A stretch of DNA of 44,324 bases, from contig NZ_BMNK01000030.1 of assembly GCF_014646515.1 (NCBI RefSeq), forward strand, positions 1-44,324, written 5' to 3'. The position numbers were made by a program, and so were the translations under genes. The DNA comes from Nonomuraea glycinis. GTDB taxonomy: Bacteria > Actinomycetota > Actinomycetes > Streptosporangiales > Streptosporangiaceae. Positions within the stretch are counted from its first letter, which is position 1, and each line of letters opens with the position of its first letter. The notes beneath the pieces were generated by a model. That model worked only from the letters and a program-made list of their open reading frames with translations, did no database searches and was not told the origin of the DNA. This document shows, piece by piece, positions 23,055 through 31,665 of the stretch.

Positions 23055-24935
23055 ATGTATCTGTTCGATGGGACCATCGCTCAAGCCGCTGCGCAGCTAC
23101 GGAATCCGCAGTTCCATGCCGAGTGTGTCCGTCGGTTCACTGACGCCTATGGCGTTGCCCCTGGGCCGTCAGAGCAGGGGAGTTGGCGGCGAAGCTGGCC
23201 GGCGCTGTTGAAGGCGCTCACCGCGGCAGGCCTCGGCGGCCTGCGCATCATGTTGGAGTATCCGCTGCCGGGGACCGGACAACGAGCTGACGCTGTGGTG
23301 CTAGGTCAGCGAGTCGACGACGCCAAATTAGTGGCGGTCGTGGTGGAGCTCAAGCAATGGGAGCAGGCGGAACGGCACGCTGGCGATGCGCTACTGCTCG
23401 ACGTTGGTGGAAGAGTTGAGGAGCATCCGGCGCGTCAGGTCGGCAGTTACGTGCACTACCTCACCAACTGGGTAGCCGAATCCATCGACATGGAGGTCAG
23501 AGGCGTTGTCATCATGCACAACGCCGGTCCATCGTTCGTCGAATGGTTACGTGAGCTAGTTGCGCGCGGTCCCAGCTCGGCCTATCCGATCCTCGGGCAG
23601 ACCGATCTGGAACCCGAAGCCCCAGCCAGACTGTGCGCCGACCAGATGGTTTGCGGCGGCCTTGAGCCCCCTTCGACGGTGCTCGTGGAGCGTTTCGTCG
23701 AAACGCAGCACTTGCCCTCTCCGAAGCTGCTCTCCCGCGTCGCCGACGCCATCAAGGGAGTCGGCGGTTTCACTCTGATCGGTGATCAGGACAAGGCTCG
23801 TCTGCATATTCGCGATGCCGCGGTAGCTGTCGAGCACGGCCGGTCGGGACACGTGATCGTCGTGACGGGAGGCCCCGGCACCGGCAAGACTGCCATCGCG
23901 GCCCGCGTCCTCGGGGACCTCTGCCTGCGTGATGGCGCGAATCCCCGCCTACTGACTCCCTCGGGAGCGTTGACCAAGCAACTCAGTCGAGCGGTCGGAG
24001 CCACCGCCAGAGGGTTGATCACCAACATCGCCAAAGGGATACCGGGCGGATTGTCGGAGAGCAGCATCGTGCTGATCGACGAGGCGCATCGTCTGCATAC
24101 CGCCACGAAGCGACGAGCAACAGAATTTTCGGACATACTGCTGCGGCTCGCTGAAAGAACTGGGGCGATAGTTCTTTTTCTGGACGAGCGGCAGATCATC
24201 CGTCCGAGCGAGGGCACAACTCTTGAGGAGTTGCGCCGTATAGCTGAGCACCTGAACCAGGCGTTCACTCACATCGATCTAACTGCCCAATTCCGCTGCG
24301 CTGGTTCCCAAGCATACCTGCGCTGGATCGACGACCTGTTCGCCCAAGAAGGCTCACCCTCCCTGTGGCTGGGTGAAGATTATGATCTGACCTTGGCTGA
24401 GTCTCCGCTAGACCTCGAGACCTGGACGAACGCTCACATCGCGCGTGGGAGCAGCGCCCGGATCGCAGCAGGGTTCTGCTGGCCATGGAACTCGCCAACA
24501 AAGCCACCGCTATTGCCGGAAGTGGCTATAACCTGGGGCGACAGCGGGGGAAACGAGCAGACATGGAAGCTGCCCTGGAACTCGCGTGCAGGTGAAGTCA
24601 TTGGTGATGAGGCTGAAATTCCAGGACGTCCTTATTGGGCAACCGACACAGGAGGACATCGGCAAGTAGGATGTATCTACACGGCGCAAGGATTCGAGTA
24701 CGACTACGGGGCGGTCATTATTGGCGAAGACCTCGTACGGACTCCTTCGGGCTGGATGGCGCGGCCAAGTAAGAGTCACGACAGAGAAGTCAACCATCTA
24801 ATGCCCGAGAAATATCTCTTCTACGCGCTCAACACGTACCGCGTGCTTGCCACACGTGGGACGAAGGGTACGCGCCTGTATTCGACGGATCCATATACAC
24901 AGCGTTTCCTGCGCACTCTTCTGCCAGGAGCCTGA
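23055..24935 (+). CDS. Nuclease-helicase fusion, DUF2075 family (copy 3, divergent)
   Basis: 626 aa with the same architecture as copies 1 and 2 but clearly divergent in sequence. Nuclease signature: E68 (MLEYPLP), D79 (RADAVV), E98-L-K100 (VVVELKQWE). Helicase: Walker A VVTGGPGTGKT (about 275-285), Walker B VLIDEAHRLH, FLDERQIIRP, AQFRCAGSQ, TAQGFEYDYGAVIIG and LATRGTKGT. The spacer between domains differs most from copies 1 and 2. It points away from copy 2 and converges on the MazG-like gene (30-base gap). The divergence argues for a separately acquired system with its own partners, not a recent duplicate. Confidence 0.85.
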   Translation: MYLFDGTIAQAAAQLRNPQFHAECVRRFTDAYGVAPGPSEQGSWRRSWPALLKALTAAGLGGLRIMLEYPLPGTGQRADAVVLGQRVDDAKLVAVVVELKQWEQAERHAGDALLLDVGGRVEEHPARQVGSYVHYLTNWVAESIDMEVRGVVIMHNAGPSFVEWLRELVARGPSSAYPILGQTDLEPEAPARLCADQMVCGGLEPPSTVLVERFVETQHLPSPKLLSRVADAIKGVGGFTLIGDQDKARLHIRDAAVAVEHGRSGHVIVVTGGPGTGKTAIAARVLGDLCLRDGANPRLLTPSGALTKQLSRAVGATARGLITNIAKGIPGGLSESSIVLIDEAHRLHTATKRRATEFSDILLRLAERTGAIVLFLDERQIIRPSEGTTLEELRRIAEHLNQAFTHIDLTAQFRCAGSQAYLRWIDDLFAQEGSPSLWLGEDYDLTLAESPLDLETWTNAHIARGSSARIAAGFCWPWNSPTKPPLLPEVAITWGDSGGNEQTWKLPWNSRAGEVIGDEAEIPGRPYWATDTGGHRQVGCIYTAQGFEYDYGAVIIGEDLVRTPSGWMARPSKSHDREVNHLMPEKYLFYALNTYRVLATRGTKGTRLYSTDPYTQRFLRTLLPGA

Positions 24936-24965
24936 AGCAAGCCGGTCCCCTTCTGAAGCGTCGAC

Positions 24966-25307
24966 TTAACCGCGTGGCCTCACCTCATCCAGCCACAGCC
25001 CGCGTTCGAAGCCGCCTCGCTCAACTCGCTTATGGCGTGCGGCCTCCTTAACCGCGTCGTCGGAGTACCCCAACGTCGCGGTCAGGGTCATCAGAACCTC
25101 ATAGATGTCAGCCAGCTCCTCAAGACGACCACCCGGCTCGGCGCGACGCAGCTCTTCAGCCTCCTCGGCGAGCTTGGCTGTCAAGGCAGCGACCAGCTCG
25201 GACTCGCCGAGCACGCGCACTTTGGCCATCTTGCCATCGGCCTCGATGATCTGAGGGATCTGATCCCGGACTAGTTTGCCGTAGACGATCGTCTGTTCGT
25301 CGCGCAA
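24966..25307 (-). CDS. MazG-like nucleoside triphosphate pyrophosphohydrolase
   Basis: 113 aa. KLVRDQIPQIIEADGK at the N-terminus and the metal motif KLAEEAEEL (E48, E49, E51, E52), followed by LEELADIYEVL (E63, E64, D67), are those of the COG4997 branch of all-alpha NTP pyrophosphohydrolases. They convert NTPs or dNTPs to NMPs and pyrophosphate. Its start is 31 bases from that of the divergent HNH gene. A nucleotide-depleting or house-cleaning enzyme between a helicase-nuclease and an HNH nuclease fits a defence context, though the same enzyme also occurs alone. Confidence 0.85.
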   Translation of the reverse strand: MRDEQTIVYGKLVRDQIPQIIEADGKMAKVRVLGESELVAALTAKLAEEAEELRRAEPGGRLEELADIYEVLMTLTATLGYSDDAVKEAARHKRVERGGFERGLWLDEVRPRG

Positions 25308-25338
25308 AATTGTCGCCCCCTTGGCTGATACTGCTCAC

Positions 25339-26355
25339 ATGGACTACCGCCGCGGTGTGGTCACAGGTGAAAGCGTATGGCGCGCCATCGTGCTCTATGG
25401 CGCCAACTCGGCCACCTACAAGTTCGCCTTCGGCGCGACCCTGCTCGAGGTCGCTGCCACCGGTCGTAACCATGTCACGCTCGAAGAACTGGCACCGCGG
25501 TACGCGGAACTCCTCTGTGAGGCCCTTCAGCGTCAGCCCCGACAGGGAACCTCGGCTCGCAGCAGGTTCCTCGACGCCTGCCGTGCGTTCAACGCCGGCG
25601 AGCTCGACCGCGACACGTTGCACCGGCGAACGGTCCAGCTCGGCTTCAGCAACGTTGTCGACGCATTCCCCAAGCTGGGCGGGGACCAGGCACCACTGAG
25701 CTACTACGAGGATCAGCGTAAGAACTCCGCCGCTACCGGCCTCGTGCTGCGCGACGAATTGCTTGAGCTCGCTGCCTCGGTGCACGCGCAGGATCTCGAT
25801 GCAGAGACTGCTGCCCGCTGGCGGCTGGTGGAGACGGCGTGGGCCACGGGCATTTCCGATGGAGTCCTGGGCCCCTCGCTCGTTTATGACCCTGGCAAGC
25901 AGGCCCTGGTCCTCCAGTCCAAGCAGCGTCGGCGAAGCGTGACCGGGGTGGTCGCCGCCCTCAACGGCTATCAGGACGGTCGCTGCGCCTACTGCAACGA
26001 GCTCATGACGCGGCTCGTAGGCACGGGACCCGTCGTTGAGCACGTCCTGCCCTGGAAGTTGCTCACCCGTCAGTGGCATGGCCCTGACGTCGACGCCATC
26101 TGGAACCTCGTCCTGGCCTGCTGGTCCTGCAACAACGCCAAGCGGGATCGAGCTCCGCACGAGACGTGGATGCCATGGCTCGAACAGCGGAACAACGACC
26201 TCATCGAATCACGTCACCCACTACGCGAAGTGCTCATGGCTCAGACCGGTACAACGACGGCCGAGCGGCATCACACCCTCAAGCTCGCGTACCGGAGGGC
26301 GACAGAACTTCTCCCGGCGGTTTGGATGCCACCTGTAGCTGGCCGCCTCGCATAG
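25339..26355 (+). CDS. HNH endonuclease domain protein
   Basis: 338 aa from the ATG at 25339 (MDYRRGVVTG); an in-frame TTG at 25321 is less likely. The N-terminal 200 residues form an unrecognised helical domain (GVVTGESVWRAIVLYGANSA). The HNH fold is C-terminal: CAYC at 216-219, VEHVLPW with H235, N256 in IWNLVLACWSCNN and the second zinc pair C261/C264. Zinc-bound HNH domains of this type cut DNA. The large N-terminal part probably sets target or partner specificity. It is divergent from the MazG-like gene. Confidence 0.85.
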   Translation: MDYRRGVVTGESVWRAIVLYGANSATYKFAFGATLLEVAATGRNHVTLEELAPRYAELLCEALQRQPRQGTSARSRFLDACRAFNAGELDRDTLHRRTVQLGFSNVVDAFPKLGGDQAPLSYYEDQRKNSAATGLVLRDELLELAASVHAQDLDAETAARWRLVETAWATGISDGVLGPSLVYDPGKQALVLQSKQRRRSVTGVVAALNGYQDGRCAYCNELMTRLVGTGPVVEHVLPWKLLTRQWHGPDVDAIWNLVLACWSCNNAKRDRAPHETWMPWLEQRNNDLIESRHPLREVLMAQTGTTTAERHHTLKLAYRRATELLPAVWMPPVAGRLA

Positions 26356-27030
26356 AACCTGACTGGGGCGCACACGGCGATCTCCCATCAGGCTTCCGAC
26401 TCCTGGTCGAACGCGGGCAGATGGTACTTGTATCCGACAGGTGAGAGCCGAGCTTGATCTAGTGACCAGGGATGAAAGATCGAGGCTCTGCCTCTGCTAA
26501 CTGTCATCCCACCGTCGTGGTCCCGGCTTACAGTGATGTTGCTGAGTACGAACAGGGCCACGTGTGGGTAGTCCTTGGCGTGCTGGACTTCGTTGGGCGT
26601 GAGGAGAATCTCCTGCGGATCGCCCGTCGTTCCCTTGACTTCGACATGCCAAGCGGCGCCGTCGATCTCGACCACATAGTCGAAGCTCTCGGTACGCGAG
26701 GTGTCCGTGACCTTGCCGAGCTTGCTGTAGTGGAGGAGTGCCTCGTTCATCGCGTGCGTCTCGACCGCTACCTTCACCTGCTGGTCTGTAGCGAAGCCTT
26801 GCCCTTTGCGGGACGTTCGTGGTCGACCAGCGGCGGCGGCGACCTGGCGTTCGGCCTCCTCAACGCCGCTACGAGTGAGAACCGTAGGGGGCCGCTCTCC
26901 GACGAGTGCTTCTACCGCTTCCTTCACCTCTGGGAGTACATCGAGCACTGCGTTCGGGCACTTGGCAAGGTATGTCTGCCAGGTCCGTAGGGAGTCCTGG
27001 TACTGAACCGCGCCGGGATCGGTGGAGACT

Positions 27031-27924
27031 CTATTGGTTGACTCCAGCCGCCGGTTGGGGCTGGTGTTGAGCGTAGTAGACGGCTTCGTGTTCGGCGGGC
27101 GGGACGTCACCGATGGCGGTGTGCAGGCGCTGGTGGTTGAACCAGTCGATCCACTCGGCGGTGGCCAGTTCGACGTCGGCCAGCCCTTTCCATGGCCGTC
27201 GGGGTTTGATCAGTTCGGTCTTGAACAGGCCGATCGCCGATTCCATCAAGGCGTTGTCCAGGGCGTCGCCGACGCTGCCGATCGAGGCGTCGATCCCGGC
27301 CTCGAGCAGGTGGGCGGTGAAGGCGAAACAGGTGTATTGACTGCCCGCGTCCGAGTGATGAACCAGACCCGGCCCGGCCGGAATGCCGGTCCGCGCGCGT
27401 CGCCACAGCGCCATGTCCAGGGCGTCCAAGACGAGCTTGGCTCGTTTGGTGGTGGCCGCCGACCAGCCCACGATCGCGCGGGAGTACACATCTACGACGA
27501 ATGCGACGTAGACCACGCCGGCCCAGGTCATCACGTAGGTGAAGTCTGCCACCCACCGCTGATTGGGGCGCGAGGCCGTGAAGTCGCGATTCAGCAGGTC
27601 GTCGGCGCGCTCGTGTCCGGCGTCGCGGATGGTGGTGCGCAGCTTCTTGCCGCGCCGGACGCCTTCCAGCCCCAGTTCGCCCATCAGCCGGGCGACCGTG
27701 CAGCGCGCCACCACGACTCCTTCACGGCCCAGCTGTCGCCAGACCTTGCGCACGCCGTAGACGCCGTAGTTGTCAGCGTGCACCCGGCTGATGTGCTGCT
27801 TGAGCTCGGTATCCCGCACAGCGCGGACGCTGGGCGTGCGATTCTTGGCGGCGTAGTAGGTGCTCGTTGCGATCTTCAACCCGTGTGCGGCCAGCACACG
27901 GCAGATCGGCTCGACCCCGAACAC
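27031..27924 (-). CDS. IS3-family transposase OrfB (DDE), element B
   Basis: 297 aa. DDE triad in WVADFTYV, HHSDAGSQY and ALMESAIGLFKTEL, with the typical preceding GVYGVRKVWRQL. The frame continues upstream past the GTG into the end of orfA in the -1 frame, so a fused OrfAB product is expected. It ends 27 bases inside the left terminal repeat. Confidence 0.93.
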   Translation of the reverse strand: MFGVEPICRVLAAHGLKIATSTYYAAKNRTPSVRAVRDTELKQHISRVHADNYGVYGVRKVWRQLGREGVVVARCTVARLMGELGLEGVRRGKKLRTTIRDAGHERADDLLNRDFTASRPNQRWVADFTYVMTWAGVVYVAFVVDVYSRAIVGWSAATTKRAKLVLDALDMALWRRARTGIPAGPGLVHHSDAGSQYTCFAFTAHLLEAGIDASIGSVGDALDNALMESAIGLFKTELIKPRRPWKGLADVELATAEWIDWFNHQRLHTAIGDVPPAEHEAVYYAQHQPQPAAGVNQ

Positions 27925-27947
27925 CTCTCGATGAGCGTCGATGAACG

Positions 27948-28274
27948 CTACGAGCGCTTGTGTGGCCGGTCGAGCTCGGCCGCGAAGAAAACCGACGCCG
28001 CTTTGAGGATCTCGTTGGCCCGCCGCAGTTCGGCGTTCTCGGCCTTCAGCCGCTTGATCTCCTCGGCTTCAGCCGTCGTGGTCCCGGGCCGCTGTCCTGC
28101 ATCGATCTGCGCCCGGCGCACCCAGCTGCGCACCGTCTCGGCCGTTCCGATGCCGAGCTTTGCTGCGACCGCTTTCATCGCGGCCCACTCGGTCGGGTAG
28201 TTCGGCCGGATCTCCGCGACCATGCGCACCGCGCGCTCACGAAGCTCGGGAGGGTAGGGGGACGGACGTGCCAT
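27948..28274 (-). CDS. IS3-family OrfA (HTH), element B
   Basis: 108 aa, ATG at 28274. HTH: YPPELRERAVRMVAEI and GIGTAETVRSWVRRAQID, then a coiled coil IKRLKAENAELRRANEILKA. This is the DNA-binding and multimerising half of the transposase. It starts 50 bases from the right end of the element. Confidence 0.9.
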   Translation of the reverse strand: MARPSPYPPELRERAVRMVAEIRPNYPTEWAAMKAVAAKLGIGTAETVRSWVRRAQIDAGQRPGTTTAEAEEIKRLKAENAELRRANEILKAASVFFAAELDRPHKRS

Positions 28275-28985
28275 GACTCGATCCTCTCAAGGAATCAAGT
28301 CTCCATCAGACCCGGCGCGGTTCATACTGAATCCATGGAAAGTAGAGCCGCTGTCCGGGGAACTCCGCCTGCAGAGCATCTCGGACTGTGAACAGAGCTA
28401 ATCGGCGTTGCCGGAGGACCGCTAAGGACAACGGTTCGGCCAGAGGGCGGTAGTCCGCGAGCGCAACGACGAGGCCGGGGAGCCATCCTGGCTTTGCGCC
28501 GGCTTGTCTCGCGTAGGAGCCACGTGCGACCCACCAGATCGGCTCGTTGTACCGCTCGCCTGTCGCGCGGCTGACGCCCACGATCTGCTCTGCCTCGCTG
28601 TCGTAGTGAATGACGAGGTTGTTGGCCTGGACGGCACTGACCAGTGCGTAGCCTGGGGTGCTCACGCCGCCCCGAGCAGCAATGGGCGCCTTGAGGTCGC
28701 TGCCGATGTCATCTCGTCGCGTGATTTCCATGAACAAGTTCTCATCGGACCGCTGTGACCACCAGTACGCGACCATGGTCCCCATCCTGCCGCAGCTGGA
28801 TTTTGGACTCCATAGGTCCGTACTTGGCTACCGAACTCGGCTCTTCTGCAGCTCCCAAGGAAGCACGAACTGCTTCCTGATCTGGGGAAACACACTCAAG
28901 ATCATCCCGCATATCTCCCGTGATCAAGGTCCTATGGCCGCATACGGGTGCCGTCGGCAACCTATCCGGGGTCTGGAAAACAAAA

Positions 28986-29011
28986 GACCTGCGGCCAAGA
29001 AACCGCAGGTC
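28986..29011 (-). terminator. Terminator of tRNA-Arg
   Basis: GACCTGCGG (28986-28994) pairs perfectly with CCGCAGGTC (29003-29011), 8-nt loop. Read leftward it is followed by TTTTGTTTT, a good intrinsic terminator 28 bases after the tRNA 3' end. Confidence 0.85.
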
Positions 29012-29039
29012 AGATGGCGAAAAGCCTGGTGGAGATGAG

Positions 29040-29112
29040 TGCCCCCGGCAGGATTCGAACCTGCGGCACCCGCTTTAGGAGAGCGGTGCTCTATCCCCTG
29101 AGCTACGGAGGC
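29040..29112 (-). tRNA. tRNA-Arg, anticodon CCT
   Basis: Cloverleaf on the minus strand: acceptor GCCTCCG/CGGGGGC, anticodon stem CCGCT/AGCGG with loop CTCCTAA (anticodon CCT, codon AGG), T arm GCAGG TTCGAAT CCTGC, discriminator A. CCA is not encoded. Its 3' end faces the accessory island, the usual side for integration of mobile elements. Confidence 0.95.
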
Positions 29113-29245
29113 GGACGACGTAAGCCTAGCGAAAGTCTGGCGGTGCGTGTGCCGTCGGGGCGGGGTGAGTTCGGGGGGTGTTGGTTATGGGTGGTCTGAG
29201 CTGCGGTAAAGGCATGACAAGTGATCACCTTTCGGTGGGTGGTCG

Positions 29246-29716
29246 GTGAGTAGCGTCGGCGCCGTGGATGCGAGGCGACGTGGACAGGTGCGCAGGCGGC
29301 CCGTTGTGCTGTTTGCGGCGTTGCTGGCGCCGGCGATCTTTGCCGGTGGGCTGATGGCGGGGGAAGCGGGCCGGTATGAGGGCGAGAGGGTGCCGCTGGA
29401 GTCCAAGGGGGAGGGCTGGGTGGGGTTTGAGCCTGTGCTTGTGCCGGCGCCTGCTCGTCCTGTCCGGCGGTACGTGGCCTCGGTGCCTGCGCCGGTGGTG
29501 AAGGCACCGGTCGTACGGGTGGTCGCGGTGCCTCGTGAGGCTGAGCCGTCTGTGCCGGTGCGTGAGGCTGTGCCGACGCCGACCGTGGAGGCGAGTCCTG
29601 GCGCATCGCCGTCTCAGTGCCCGCAGGAGTGGGTTGAGACGTGGCTCTGGGAGATGTGCCGGGAGCAGGAGCGGCGGCCTGGGCGGGAGGCTGGGGGGTT
29701 GCTCGGGGGGCTTTGA
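29246..29716 (+). CDS. Secreted or membrane-anchored proline/valine-rich small protein
   Basis: 156 aa from a GTG. A basic start (RRRGQVRRRP) is followed by one hydrophobic segment (VVLFAALLAPAIFAGGLMAG, about 20-39), then a Pro/Val/Ala-rich extracytoplasmic part and a C-terminal QCPQEWVETWLWEMC motif with two cysteines. No family is recognised. It lies next to tRNA-Arg at the start of the conserved backbone. Confidence 0.55.
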   Translation: MSSVGAVDARRRGQVRRRPVVLFAALLAPAIFAGGLMAGEAGRYEGERVPLESKGEGWVGFEPVLVPAPARPVRRYVASVPAPVVKAPVVRVVAVPREAEPSVPVREAVPTPTVEASPGASPSQCPQEWVETWLWEMCREQERRPGREAGGLLGGL

Positions 29717-30110
29717 GCGGCGGTGCGTCCTTTCGTCGGATTACGCCGCTGGGTGTCGCCGTACTACGCGCCTAGCGCCGCTAAGGTCGTCGGCTGCGTG
29801 GATGGCGAAGGCGACAACCCCGGCCGGCAATCGGGTGGGGGCTGGCGAATCTGGTCGGTGGTCGGGGCGAGGGGGAAATGGGCGAACCTGGCTACCTTCT
29901 CGGCCGTAGTGACCATGTAAGAGACCGTATGAACCGTGCTGAACCCTCGAGAGGCCCCACCGGCGCAGACAAGGAGCTTTCTCCGGCGAGCCGTACAAAA
30001 GCGTCGTTCGTGTCCTAACGGCTCTTCGGAGTTCGGTCCGGACACTCGGGGGGCTGTAGTAACGTGCGTGCCGGACCCGGGTCACGAGTTTGCAAACGGA
30101 GGAGTCGAAC
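29717..30110. other. Region upstream of the VanY-like gene
   Basis: 394 bases with short conflicting frames and no convincing gene. It must hold the promoter of the gene at 30111. Ribosome binding site GGAGGAG is at 30098-30104. No repeat or RNA motif identified. Confidence 0.4.
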
Positions 30111-31244
30111 GTGCCAGCCCCTCGATCAGCAGGTCTGATCGCGGTCGTCATGGCGATGGCTTCGCTGCTCGTGCTGCCCGGCCGAGCTCAGGCGCAGGCC
30201 GAGGGCGCGGCCAAGGCGCAGGTCGAGGCCGAGGCCCAGAGCCAGGCGGGGGCCCACGTGGCGAAGGACCGCCAGGAGGACCCCTCTAACCTCACTGAGC
30301 TTCGCAAGGAGGCCGAGCAGGCCGCCAAGAAGCTTGAGGATGCGACCAAGGCGCTGGAGAAGCGGCAGGCCACCGCCAAGGCGGCTCGGGAGCAGCTCAA
30401 GGGCAAGTTGCTGGTCCTTCGGGAGTCGGAGCTTCAGCTGGGGCGGATCCGCCAGCCGGTGTCGGAGTTGGCCGAGCTGCTCTACGGGCAGCCGATCGGG
30501 GCCGACGGGGTCGTGCCGTTCCTGTCGGGTGACACCGACACGGACACGCTGCGGGCCATGGCCAGCGTCAACTACATGGTGAAGACCCGCCAGGAAGTGG
30601 TCGAGCGGACCAGTGTCCTGACCGAGCGGACGGAGAGCCTGGCCGCGGAGGCGCAGGAGCTCAGGGCGGGCAACCTGTTGGCCGAGGCGCAGCTGGCGGC
30701 CGAGGTCGATCTGCTCAGGAAGCAGTCGGACAAGATCGTCAAGTCGCTCACCGCCGCTCTGGTGAAGTTGGGGATCAAGATTGACAAGGTGGGGCGGGCG
30801 GCGCTCGGCTGCAATCCGCTGCGGGCGACGACCGCCGGCAACTACCCGAACGGGCTCATTCCCGGCGCGATGCTCTGCCCGTTGCAGCAGCGCGGCCACA
30901 GCCTGCGGGCCGACGCCACGATCGCGTTCGTCAGCCTGAACGAGGCTTACAAGCAGACCTTCGGACGGCCGATCTGCGTGACCGACGCCTACCGGAACCT
31001 GGCCGAGCAGCAGTCGATCTACTACCGGCGGCCCGGCTTCGCTGCCGTGCCCGGGCGGAGCAACCATGGGCTGGGGCTGGCCGTGGACCTCTGCGGTGGG
31101 GTGGAGAGATTCCGGTCAGCGGAGTTCAACTGGCTGGAGAAGAACGGCAAGCGCTATGGCTGGTTCCACCCGGACTGGGCCTACAGCAGCCCGTTCGAGC
31201 CGTGGCACTGGGAGTATGACCCGAAGATGGACAAGCTGCCCTAG
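30111..31244 (+). CDS. VanY-family D-alanyl-D-alanine carboxypeptidase with coiled-coil N-terminus
   Basis: 377 aa from the GTG at 30111, chosen for the GGAGGAG 6 bases upstream. Signal peptide (AGLIAVVMAMASLLVLPG, cut near AQA), then a long coiled coil (about 35-220) as in cell-wall hydrolases that dock to division or envelope machinery. The zinc peptidase domain is C-terminal: VCTDAYR-like ICVTDAYRNLAEQQ, the SxHGxGxAxD motif SNHGLGLAVDLC, and EPWHWEY. It trims peptidoglycan stem peptides outside the membrane. Confidence 0.88.
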   Translation: MPAPRSAGLIAVVMAMASLLVLPGRAQAQAEGAAKAQVEAEAQSQAGAHVAKDRQEDPSNLTELRKEAEQAAKKLEDATKALEKRQATAKAAREQLKGKLLVLRESELQLGRIRQPVSELAELLYGQPIGADGVVPFLSGDTDTDTLRAMASVNYMVKTRQEVVERTSVLTERTESLAAEAQELRAGNLLAEAQLAAEVDLLRKQSDKIVKSLTAALVKLGIKIDKVGRAALGCNPLRATTAGNYPNGLIPGAMLCPLQQRGHSLRADATIAFVSLNEAYKQTFGRPICVTDAYRNLAEQQSIYYRRPGFAAVPGRSNHGLGLAVDLCGGVERFRSAEFNWLEKNGKRYGWFHPDWAYSSPFEPWHWEYDPKMDKLP

Positions 31245-31642
31245 AGGGCGGCGCTGAGCTCGGTGGTGCAGTGCGCGCAGCGGGTGGCCGCGATCGGAAT
31301 CTCGGACAGGCACTCGGGACAGTCGCGGTGGGTGGCCTCCTCCTGGGCTTGCGCCCGGTCTTTGAAGTGGGTGTACGGCTTGACGATCAGGAAGTAGATC
31401 ACCGCCGCAACCAGCAGGAACGAGATGACGGCGTTGATGAAGTCGCCGTACAGGAAGTTGGACCGGCCGACGGTGACCTTCAGCGAGGAGAAGTCGGGCA
31501 GCCCGCCGAACGCCGAGATCAACGGCGTCAGCAGGTTGCTCACGAACGAGTTGACCACGGCGGTGAAGGCCGCTCCGATGACGACCGCCACGGCGAGGTC
31601 GATGACGTTTCCCCGCATGAGGAATTTCTTGAAGCCATTCAT
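31241..31642 (-). CDS. mscL: Large-conductance mechanosensitive channel with zinc-ribbon tail
   Basis: 133 aa from the ATG at 31642. Start MNGFKKFLMRGNVIDLAVAV is the amphipathic N-terminal helix plus TM1 of MscL; TM2 is ISFLLVAAVIYFLIVKPY. It opens on hypo-osmotic shock to release solutes. After the usual cytoplasmic helix there is a tail with CPEC and CAHC, a small zinc ribbon not present in classical MscL. It is convergent with the VanY gene and overlaps it by 4 bases. Confidence 0.92.
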   Translation of the reverse strand: MNGFKKFLMRGNVIDLAVAVVIGAAFTAVVNSFVSNLLTPLISAFGGLPDFSSLKVTVGRSNFLYGDFINAVISFLLVAAVIYFLIVKPYTHFKDRAQAQEEATHRDCPECLSEIPIAATRCAHCTTELSAAL

Positions 31643-31665
31643 GACCACGGATAGTAAACGATCCG

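Larger units (their letters stand above)
27004..28324 (-). mobile_element. IS3-family insertion element B (1321 bp)
   Basis: Terminal inverted repeats TGAACCGCGCCGGG at 27004-27017 and its complement at 28311-28324; a further block TGGAGACT matches inside (23 of 27 bases overall). The target duplication TAC is at 27001-27003 and 28325-28327. It encodes leftward orfA and orfB. It differs in ends and transposase sequence from element A, so the two insertions are independent events. Confidence 0.93.
26388..28785 (-). pseudogene. EVE-like domain plus DUF3883 nuclease, interrupted by an IS3-family element
   Basis: Two fragments on the same strand. The 5' part (28785-28328) reads MVAYWWSQRSDENLF, then YALVSAVQANNLVIHYDSEA and IVGVSRATGE, a PUA/EVE-like pattern of modified-base readers. 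The 3' part (27003-26388) carries DUF3883: FDYVVEIDG, then WHVEVKGTTGD, a D...ExK nuclease signature, and VQHAKDYPHVALFVL. Joining them across the insertion at 27004-28324 (one TAC kept) gives 358 codons with no stop, reading through FPWIQ-YQDSLRTW. A base-modification reader joined to a nuclease predicts a modification-dependent (type IV-like) restriction enzyme. It is now split, so presumably inactive. Confidence 0.82.

Noticed and set aside
21435..28324. Elements A and B as two copies of one IS forming a composite transposon
   Set aside because: Their terminal repeats and transposase sequences differ and each has its own target duplication, so they inserted independently.
29717..30110. Riboswitch or RNA element upstream of the VanY-like gene
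   Set aside because: No recognisable conserved motif or strong stem; the stretch is simply gene-free.
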